Shown piece after piece: positions 29,923 to 35,690 of a DNA stretch of 35,690 bases. Below the pieces are notes generated by a model that worked only from the letters and a program-made list of their open reading frames with translations, did no database searches and was not told where the DNA came from. Origin of the DNA: Clostridia bacterium (GTDB lineage Bacteria > Bacillota > Clostridia > Christensenellales > CAG-138); the NCBI GenBank assembly GCA_017407205.1, contig JAFQXA010000020.1:1-35690 (forward strand), given 5' to 3'. The translations under genes and the position numbers were made by a program. The first letter of the stretch is position 1, and each line of letters opens with the position of its first letter.

Positions 29923-32595
29923 TTACACAAAAAGCAATGTAACAAGTATGAGAAGCACATAGACTGTAAGGAATACAAAACCCGAGGCTGCATAGAAAAT
30001 GCCCGTGAAGAGCTTGCCCAAAACTGCGCTTACCTTAAACGGCTTGAACTTATAAAATATTATGAGTGCAAGCGTTAATATGAGGGCAATAAGGGATATT
30101 AAAAGTCCTGCCCTGAAGCCCACGGGGGTGAACGAAAGCTCAATTGTGTTTTCGCCCTCTGAAAGCTCTATGCACATGAAACCGTTTATGGCAGTTTTTA
30201 TTTCGCATGGCTGTGAGTTTACCGTGCAGCTCCAGCCGCTGTCATGATATGTCGGAATCAGGAGCATATTGTGTGTTGTGTCAGTTACCGTCTTTTTTAT
30301 ACTCAGAGAAGCAAAGCCTGCCTTGGCATAATCGCCGTAAGCATACTGAGCATCACAAACGGCTTGAAGCTTGTCAAGCGGCATGAGCGCAAAGCTTGAT
30401 GTGTCGCCTGAGGGGATATTTTCACTTGATGTGTATGTAAGCTCCACTTTGACGGTTTCGTCCTTGAAAACACCGAGTGTCAATATACCGTTGTTGTTAT
30501 ATGACGGGTAGGAAGTGTTTGTTGTGTTTCTGAAGTACGGAACATTCACAAAAGCACCGTTAACCTTTATTGTGCAGGTGTTTTCCTCGTTGAAATCGTT
30601 GTTGAAATAATAAAGCACCTGTTCACCTGTAACGGGTATCTCAAAGGATACCGTGTTACCGCTTGTTACACCGTTGTCGGTCAGTTCTTCAAACAGGGGT
30701 TCTTTGTCAGCAGTAAGTGCGGAATAAACCTCGTTTGAGAACGCAAACGCGTCTTTTCGGTAGTCGGCACCTATGTTCATTATTGAGGAATCAGCTAAAA
30801 CCGAGAACGGCATTGTATAGTTGTTTTTGTATACATCAAATTCATTGCCTTCGCTTTGTAAGGTATAGAGCTTGTCTGAAAGCTCCTGTCTTGATACGGT
30901 TTTCTTAAAAGCAAGAAGTGCATCCGAGAAAAGAGTACCGCCGTTGTCTGACAGGCGAAGCTCACAGCGGGTGTAGCCAAAGCTTCTTGCGATTGCCTGA
31001 ATTTCCATCTGCAATGAGTGTGACCAGCCCGACAAAGCAGCCTTTGAGAGTATGAATGAATAGTTGCTGCCGAATTGGTTGTCAAAAGCTTTTATTCTTT
31101 CGAGGGCATTTTCATCAAAGGTTGCGTTTTCTATGTCTTCCTGTTCGCGGAGGCTGAGTGTTTCGCCTATATAGGCATCAGCATTTTTGTTTTTTATATA
31201 TCGCCCATCCGGAGAAACAAAGCCGAGACAGAGGCACAATGTAAGCACGGAGAATACCGAAGATATGCAAGCATAGCGGATTTTCTTATGCTTTATCATG
31301 AGTGCAAGTACAAATGCCAGGGCGGAAATGCCCATCACAAAGAAAAGCTTCGGTTCTTGCCTTATGATCTGATTTATATCACCGTCAAGCCTGTAGAATA
31401 TTGCTGTGATTGATACAGCTGCAAGCACATTGCAGCCTATAAGGAACAGGTTGAAAAGCTTTGACTGTGCAGTGCGTTTTAAGCCGTCACCGTATTTTGA
31501 TACTGCGTATGCGCAGACTGCAAGCACGATGAAAATTGAGATGAAGCCCATGCGGTTTGCAGGGCCGAAATAGCTCCCCAGATGCCATACAAGGTTTATG
31601 TTTTCAAATATTACGGGCAATGCGGGAATGAGTATTGCAAGAGCACAAAACCATTTTAATTTTATGTCTTTTTCCTGCTTGAAAAAGAAGCGAATGAGCA
31701 ATGTGAGCGCAAAGCCAAGGCCTGCAAATACGAAAAGCTTGTGGGAAAATACTGAAAAGCTTGTGTTGAAAATCACTGCATCCACGCCTGTTACAAGCGA
31801 AGCACGCTTTGAAAAAAGAAGCTGCATGGCAGCAGGAACATTTATAAACGCTGAAAGGAGAACTGAGCCTGCTGCACCGAATATGAAACGCAATGATGAG
31901 ATTCCGCGGATTTCCTTGGGTGTTACGAGAAATAGGTATGCACCGCCGGCGAGAAGGAGGAAGAGTGATACCATGAAAGCGATATAGAGGTTTAATACGA
32001 GCGTAAGCGTGAAAAAGATTACAAACGGATAAAGCTTTTTGCCTCGCAATACATTTTCCGCGCTGAGGAGCAGGAATGGGAATACTATTGCGCTGTCAAG
32101 CCACATTATGTGCACATAGTACATCATCACATAGCCCGAAAGAGCATATGCAACGGAAAAAAGCACGGAATAGAAAGTGGGGCAGTTAAATCTTTTTTTG
32201 AAATAACAGTATGCGGCAAAGGACATGAGTGCTGTTTTGATCATGAGGAATATTGACATATATTCCATGATCTGACCGCGAGGCACGAGATAGAAAAAGA
32301 GGTTCAAGGGGCTTAAAAGAGCACCGAAGGATATGTTCCCCATCATGCTGATGCCGCCGCCTGATAAGAATGAGAAAAAGAGCGATGTTTTACCGTGCAG
32401 AAAATCCCATATATGGGTGTAATAGGGAACATAGGTCTGTGCAAGGTCGGCAGAATCGTGTGCCTTGGCTATCGTTTCTGCCCCGAAAGGGAATATGTCT
32501 TTAACAAAAAACGTAATGAGAAGGAAAAGCAGGGTTATTGCAGGCGGTATGAGGTATGATAAAAAGTTCCTTGAGCATTTATCTGTGCACTTCAT
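29923..32595 (-). CDS. YfhO-family multi-pass membrane protein
   Basis: An 890-aa protein with a dozen or so N-terminal transmembrane helices, a large extracytoplasmic domain (about residues 480-820) and terminal helices. The first loop (AHDSADLAQTYVPYYTHIWDFLHGK) and LSGGGISMMGN match the YfhO family, GT-C-type glycosyltransferases implicated in glycosylating teichoic acids or lipids in Bacillota. GGAAAGGG lies 10 bases before the ATG, and a promoter is found upstream. It is monocistronic; no terminator was found in the 60 bases before the aspS promoter. The acceptor is unknown. Confidence 0.9.
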   Translation of the reverse strand: MKCTDKCSRNFLSYLIPPAITLLFLLITFFVKDIFPFGAETIAKAHDSADLAQTYVPYYTHIWDFLHGKTSLFFSFLSGGGISMMGNISFGALLSPLNLFFYLVPRGQIMEYMSIFLMIKTALMSFAAYCYFKKRFNCPTFYSVLFSVAYALSGYVMMYYVHIMWLDSAIVFPFLLLSAENVLRGKKLYPFVIFFTLTLVLNLYIAFMVSLFLLLAGGAYLFLVTPKEIRGISSLRFIFGAAGSVLLSAFINVPAAMQLLFSKRASLVTGVDAVIFNTSFSVFSHKLFVFAGLGFALTLLIRFFFKQEKDIKLKWFCALAILIPALPVIFENINLVWHLGSYFGPANRMGFISIFIVLAVCAYAVSKYGDGLKRTAQSKLFNLFLIGCNVLAAVSITAIFYRLDGDINQIIRQEPKLFFVMGISALAFVLALMIKHKKIRYACISSVFSVLTLCLCLGFVSPDGRYIKNKNADAYIGETLSLREQEDIENATFDENALERIKAFDNQFGSNYSFILSKAALSGWSHSLQMEIQAIARSFGYTRCELRLSDNGGTLFSDALLAFKKTVSRQELSDKLYTLQSEGNEFDVYKNNYTMPFSVLADSSIMNIGADYRKDAFAFSNEVYSALTADKEPLFEELTDNGVTSGNTVSFEIPVTGEQVLYYFNNDFNEENTCTIKVNGAFVNVPYFRNTTNTSYPSYNNNGILTLGVFKDETVKVELTYTSSENIPSGDTSSFALMPLDKLQAVCDAQYAYGDYAKAGFASLSIKKTVTDTTHNMLLIPTYHDSGWSCTVNSQPCEIKTAINGFMCIELSEGENTIELSFTPVGFRAGLLISLIALILTLALIIFYKFKPFKVSAVLGKLFTGIFYAASGFVFLTVYVLLILVTLLFV

Positions 32596-32635
32596 GAGAA
32601 AAAGCCCTTTCCACTACATAAATAAAGATATAATA

Positions 32636-32664
32636 ACAATATCATAAAGGCATAAATAGGTCAA
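32636..32664 (-). promoter_or_regulatory. Promoter of the YfhO-family gene
   Basis: Minus strand: TTGACC (32664-32659), 17 bases, TATTGT (32641-32636), with TG just before the -10. It is divergent from the TetR promoter 16 bases away. Confidence 0.65.
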
Positions 32665-32679
32665 ATCGAGTTTAATTTG

Positions 32680-32708
32680 TTGCAAATAATGCAGCGGTTT
32701 ATTATAAT
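32680..32708 (+). promoter_or_regulatory. Promoter of the TetR-ktrB-ktrA operon
   Basis: TTGCAA (32680-32685), 17 bases, TATAAT (32703-32708), about 40 bases before the TetR ATG. Confidence 0.82.
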
Positions 32709-32748
32709 TTAATTATCTGTGTATCTTAATTTTGAAAGGGGCAGCATT

Positions 32749-33309
32749 ATGGCAAAAAAGCGTACAGAAAAGGGCAGTGCAAAGGCTCAGATCCTGGAAA
32801 CCGCCATGCAGCTTTTTAAAGAGCAGGGCATAAACGGTACAAGCCTTAATGACATAGCGACTGCCGCTTCATTGAGCAAGGGAACACTGTATTATTACTA
32901 TCCCGCAAAGGATGGACTTGTAGAGGACATAATCGCTATAAATACCGATGTTATTACGGAAATGTTTTTTGCGTGGGTTTCATCGGTTGACAGGAGAAGC
33001 ACAGCCGAAGAAACGATTGAAGAATTGCTTGGCAGTATCCTTGAACAGGATGATTTATGCAAGCTTCACACCGTAATAAGTGTTGAAGCATCAAGAAATC
33101 CTGTTGCCGCACAGCTTTTGAATGAGAAGTATAACCAATGGGCGGTAATACTTGAAATGGGCACTTTGAAAATCCGTCCGAGGGAAGCACAGCTTATTAC
33201 AAAAAGGGCGCCTTTGTTTTTCACGCTTTTAAACGGCTGTATGCTTGACAAGGCTTCGGGCATTGAGACCGATATCAAAGAGCTTGCACACATTTTCCTT
33301 GCGAAATAA
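32749..33309 (+). CDS. TetR-family transcriptional regulator
   Basis: A 186-aa regulator. Residues about 12-58 are a TetR HTH (AQILETAMQLFKEQGINGTSLNDIA, then LSKGTLYYYYPAKDGLVEDI); the rest is an all-helical ligand-binding domain. ATG 32749 follows AAAGGGG; an earlier GTG at 32719 lies only 11 bases after the -10 box and is unlikely. It is 18 bases before ktrB in the same direction, so it probably regulates itself, the potassium genes and perhaps the divergent YfhO gene. Ligand unknown. Confidence 0.9.
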   Translation: MAKKRTEKGSAKAQILETAMQLFKEQGINGTSLNDIATAASLSKGTLYYYYPAKDGLVEDIIAINTDVITEMFFAWVSSVDRRSTAEETIEELLGSILEQDDLCKLHTVISVEASRNPVAAQLLNEKYNQWAVILEMGTLKIRPREAQLITKRAPLFFTLLNGCMLDKASGIETDIKELAHIFLAK

Positions 33310-33327
33310 GGCTGTAAAATTGTATTT

Positions 33328-34680
33328 ATGATGAAAACTGCGTATAAAAAAAGCATATCGCCCATAAAACTTCTGCCCTTAGGATACCTCACAGTTATCC
33401 TTGTGGGAACTTTGCTTCTGTCATTGCCCGTTGCGGTACACGGTGAAAGGCTTACCTTTTTTGAGGCCATATTCACTGCGACGAGTGCATCGTGCGTTAC
33501 GGGGCTGGTGCTTGTGGATACGGGCACAAAGTTCACTTTCTTTGGACAGCTTGTACTGTTGATTCTCATACAGCTTGGCGGTCTGGGCTTCATGGTGGCT
33601 GCAACTGCACTGTTTATGGCAATCAAGCGTAGGATATCACTCCATGAAAGAATGACCTTGGCAGAATCGATGGGTGAGGATAAACTACAAGGCGTTGTAA
33701 ACCTTGCAGGCACGGCCTTCAAAATGGCATTCACAATAGAGTCCGTCGGGGCTTTGCTGTTTGCGATAAGATTTATTCCGGATTTTGGATTCTTAAAAGG
33801 CGCGTGGTACAGCATATTCCACAGTGTGTCGGCGTTTTGTAATGCAGGCTTTGATTTGATGGGAGATTATTCCTCACTTACTGCATATGCACAAAGTCCG
33901 ATAGTCAACATAACGGCAATGATGCTTATTTTGCTCGGCGGCTTCGGCTTTGCTGTGCTTTTGGACTTGATGGAAAAGCCCAAGCAAAAGCGTATCCACT
34001 TCAGGCTGCATACGAAAATAGTTCTTTTCATGAATGTTGTTTTGCTTGTTTTGGGCGCTGTTGTGTTTTTTGTGCTTGAATACGGCAATCCCAAAACGAT
34101 GGGTGAAATGAGTGTTGCGCAGAAAGTATTGGCATCATTTTTCCAGTCAACTACCTGTAGGACGGCAGGCTTTAATACGGTGGATCAGAATTTGCTTACC
34201 GATGCTTCAAAGCTCATGTCGGTAATATTGATGTTTATAGGCGGTGCACCGGCAGGCACGGCGGGCGGTATAAAAGTTACTACCGTTGCGGTTATTTTGA
34301 TAGCTGTGCGTTCGTTTATACGAGGCGCAAGAGATAACGAATGCTTTAAAAGGCGAATATCCCCAAGTGCTGTAAGGCGTGCCATTGCTGTTTTCGTGAT
34401 AGGATTTATGGTGCTTGTGACATCTGTAATGCTTGTATCTGTTGCCGAACAGCAAGGAACGCATACGTTTTTAAATCAGCTTTATGAAGTTGCTTCGGCG
34501 CTTGGAACTGTCGGCTTGTCCGTTGGTGTTACAGCTCAGGCGACTACGGTTACACAAGTTATCCTGTGTATACTTATGTATACAGGCAGAGTCGGTATTT
34601 TGACCTTGGCGCTGGCATTGGGCGGAAAAGAGGCAAAATCCGACATACGTTATCCCGAAGAAGATATTATGGTAGGATGA
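33328..34680 (+). CDS. ktrB: Potassium uptake channel subunit, TrkH/KtrB family
   Basis: A 450-aa membrane protein of KtrB length. The four pore loops with selectivity-filter glycines are readable: SASCVTGLV, FCNAGFD, TCRTAGFN and LGTVGLSVG. It conducts K+ (often Na+-coupled) and needs the cytosolic RCK subunit encoded next. Two adjacent ATGs (33328, 33331) are possible, and the ribosome site is weak (AAGG about 17 bases away), suggesting coupling to the TetR gene. Transcribed with TetR and ktrA. Confidence 0.95.
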   Translation: MMKTAYKKSISPIKLLPLGYLTVILVGTLLLSLPVAVHGERLTFFEAIFTATSASCVTGLVLVDTGTKFTFFGQLVLLILIQLGGLGFMVAATALFMAIKRRISLHERMTLAESMGEDKLQGVVNLAGTAFKMAFTIESVGALLFAIRFIPDFGFLKGAWYSIFHSVSAFCNAGFDLMGDYSSLTAYAQSPIVNITAMMLILLGGFGFAVLLDLMEKPKQKRIHFRLHTKIVLFMNVVLLVLGAVVFFVLEYGNPKTMGEMSVAQKVLASFFQSTTCRTAGFNTVDQNLLTDASKLMSVILMFIGGAPAGTAGGIKVTTVAVILIAVRSFIRGARDNECFKRRISPSAVRRAIAVFVIGFMVLVTSVMLVSVAEQQGTHTFLNQLYEVASALGTVGLSVGVTAQATTVTQVILCILMYTGRVGILTLALALGGKEAKSDIRYPEEDIMVG

Positions 34681-34695
34681 AGAAAGGAAAAGGTT

Positions 34696-35343
34696 ATGAA
34701 AAGCTTTGCGGTAATAGGTTTGGGAAGATTCGGCTACAGCCTTGCTACAACATTGTGCAAGCTTGGGCACGAGGTTTTGGCGGTGGACATAGACGAAAAG
34801 CCCATAAGGGCAATAAAATCGGAAGTCACTCATGCCGTGCAGGCAAATACGACGGACGAACAAACGCTTTACAAGCTTGGAATACGCAATTTTGACTGCG
34901 TTGCAATCTGTTTAGGTGACGATATCCGTTCGTCAATACTGACAACGGTTCTTTGCAAGGACCTCGGTGCAAAGCTTATAATCGCAAAGGCATCGGATGA
35001 CCTGCACGCAAAGCTTCTTTACAAGACGGGTGCCGATAAGGTAATTCAGCCCGAGCGTGACAGCGGCGCACGCCTTGCCCGTTCGCTTACTTCAGACAGC
35101 ATTGTGGATTATCTTGAGCTTTCCGATGAATACAGTATAAATGAAATCCGCATACCTCAAAACTGGGTGGAGAAATCACTTGTCGAGCTTGATGTAAGAA
35201 CAAAGTTTGGCATATCTGTAATCGCAATACGAAGAAATGACGAGATAATAGTAACAATAGACCCTCAAAAGCCCCTTTGTGAAAACGACATTCTCGTAAT
35301 AATCGGTTCAAACGAACAGCTTGCAAAAGTTGAGAAACTTTGA
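34696..35343 (+). CDS. ktrA: Potassium uptake regulatory subunit, TrkA/KtrA family
   Basis: A 215-aa cytosolic RCK protein: a Rossmann-type RCK_N domain with GLGRFG (residues 8-13) and an acidic end of beta-2 (AVDID), then an RCK_C domain (about 135-215, INEIRIPQNWVEKSLVELD). The octameric ring gates KtrB in response to ATP/ADP or NAD(H). AAAGGAAAAGG precedes the ATG, 15 bases after ktrB. No terminator is visible before the tRNA-like region promoter. Confidence 0.95.
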   Translation: MKSFAVIGLGRFGYSLATTLCKLGHEVLAVDIDEKPIRAIKSEVTHAVQANTTDEQTLYKLGIRNFDCVAICLGDDIRSSILTTVLCKDLGAKLIIAKASDDLHAKLLYKTGADKVIQPERDSGARLARSLTSDSIVDYLELSDEYSINEIRIPQNWVEKSLVELDVRTKFGISVIAIRRNDEIIVTIDPQKPLCENDILVIIGSNEQLAKVEKL

Positions 35344-35356
35344 TTTTTTCATAAGG

Positions 35357-35385
35357 TTGACAATAAAAGTCAGCTAAATTATAAT
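35357..35385 (+). promoter_or_regulatory. Perfect consensus promoter of the tRNA-like array
   Basis: TTGACA (35357-35362), exactly 17 bases, TATAAT (35380-35385): the strongest promoter in the window, as expected for stable RNA genes. It argues that the sequences downstream are transcribed strongly even though they look degenerate. Confidence 0.93.
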
Positions 35386-35389
35386 GGGT

Positions 35390-35426
35390 AAGCACACGAA
35401 AAAGCGTTTATAGCTCTTGTGTGCTT
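35390..35426 (+). other. Leader hairpin before the tRNA-like array
   Basis: Perfect 8-bp stem AAGCACAC / GTGTGCTT enclosing 21 bases. It begins at about the predicted transcription start. It has no T run; it may be a processing or stability element. Confidence 0.6.
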
Positions 35427-35438
35427 CAAACTCAATAC

Positions 35439-35545
35439 GCACCTATAGCTCAGCAGGATAGAGCGTCCGCCTCCTAAGGTTATACTAAATCACTCGCCTT
35501 TGCAAAAAGGCAAATGGTAATTTGTTTGAATTGTATCGTATATGC
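35439..35545 (+). tRNA. tRNA-Arg(CCU)-like sequence with disrupted 3' half
   Basis: The 5' half is tRNA-like: acceptor GCACCTA, TA, D-arm GCTC-AGCAGGATA-GAGC, anticodon strand TCCGC, loop CTCCTAA (anticodon CCU). After CTCCTAAGG the expected GCGGA strand is absent, and about 36 unrelated bases follow, including a hairpin GCCTTT-GCAA-AAGGC-type structure. A T-arm-like GTTTGAAT (weak stem) then appears, and a TATATGC that pairs with 5 of 7 acceptor bases. Either a decayed gene or one interrupted in the anticodon arm. The 3' end overlaps the next copy. Confidence 0.5.
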
Positions 35546-35649
35546 GCCCGTAGCTCAGCAGGATAGAGCGTTCGCCTCCTAAGGTGGCGTTATAACGGGC
35601 AACTCATAAAAACTTCATATAGGATTACAGTTCGAGTTTCTTCGGGCTT
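35544..35649 (+). tRNA. Second tRNA-Arg(CCU)-like sequence with disrupted 3' half
   Basis: The first 41 bases (GCGCCCG, D-arm, TTCGC, CTCCTAAGG) are identical to the previous copy at 37 of 41 positions. The anticodon 3' strand (GCGAA expected) is missing; about 37 unrelated bases follow. Then comes AGGATTACAG-TTCGAGT, a fair T-loop with a poor stem, and CGGGCTT, which pairs with the acceptor at five positions plus a G-U. The break occurs at the same site as in the first copy. Confidence 0.5.
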
Positions 35650-35667
35650 AATCATAAATTTAGCCAT

Positions 35668-35690
35668 GTCGCAATAGCTCAGTTGGATAG
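35668..35690 (+). tRNA. 5' end of a third tRNA-like gene (cut by the window edge)
   Basis: GTCGCAA, TA, GCTC, AGTTGGATAG: acceptor strand, bases 8-9 and D-arm of a tRNA. It runs off the window, so its identity and integrity cannot be judged. It is about 124 bases after the previous copy start. Confidence 0.6.

Noticed and set aside
33066..33815. 249-aa minus-strand frame across tetR and ktrB
   Set aside because: It lies fully opposite two well-supported genes, has no start signals and no recognisable domain.
35439..35649. Group I introns interrupting the tRNA-Arg genes
   Set aside because: The extra sequence is only about 36 bases per copy, far too short for a group I intron core, and no conserved P/Q/R/S elements are visible. 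The cause of the interruption is left open.

Overview
The window looks like a chromosomal segment of a gut-type Clostridia bacterium (Bacillota, probably Oscillospirales/Ruminococcaceae-like; inferred from gene content, not proven). Supporting signs are strong Shine-Dalgarno sites, TTGACA/TATAAT promoters, Rho-independent terminators, a T-box leader, an L10 autoregulatory leader, many short lipoproteins, a sortase-type anchor, a bacterial GatCAB amidotransferase operon and a REP-like palindromic element.

Layout. 1-3.7 kb: end of an unknown gene, a small HExxH metallopeptidase-like gene, a minus-strand operon (DUF421, DUF4363, CBM9-like) and an orphan NMT1/SsuA-type binding lipoprotein. 3.8-7.0 kb: a 1073-aa lipoprotein with lamin-tail repeats, a chitobiase-C-like domain and a CotH-kinase domain. 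7.0-8.2 kb: rplJ-rplL with an L10 leader and attenuator. 8.3-10.0 kb: nicotinamidase-like hydrolase and an acyltransferase-3 membrane protein. 10.2-12.2 kb: a scrambled mnmG remnant abutting a cell-wall-anchored 5'-nucleotidase. 12.3-13.6 kb: DUF2975/HTH/lipoprotein operon behind a 19-bp perfect inverted repeat. 13.6-18.2 kb: five-gene operon of a small FNT channel, free-standing adenylation, condensation and carrier proteins, and an exported membrane protein. 18.3-20 kb: proS. 20-23.7 kb: an XRE regulator divergent from a run of seven small unknown lipoprotein and membrane genes. 23.7-29.9 kb: T-box-aspS-gatC-gatA-gatB-asparaginase-like operon. 29.9-32.6 kb: YfhO-type membrane protein. 32.7-35.3 kb: TetR-ktrB-ktrA. 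35.35 kb to the end: a consensus promoter followed by tandem tRNA-like sequences whose 3' halves are degenerate.

Two systems stand out. First, in the aspS-gatCAB operon the GatA homologue is short and has lost the amidase Lys and the GGSSGG loop, keeping only a Ser. An asparaginase-family gene is translationally coupled behind gatB. This suggests a bacterial transamidase that does not take ammonia from GatA-catalysed glutamine hydrolysis, in the manner of archaeal GatDE; the asparaginase-like protein, however, itself has Gln where the catalytic Lys is expected. Second, the 13.6-18.1 kb operon is a split one-module NRPS-like assembly line. Its adenylation protein has Ser where the alpha-amino-binding Asp should be, so it may make a small acyl amide from a substrate that is not an alpha-amino acid. 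All function calls are from reading the sequence and memory of families; no search was run.
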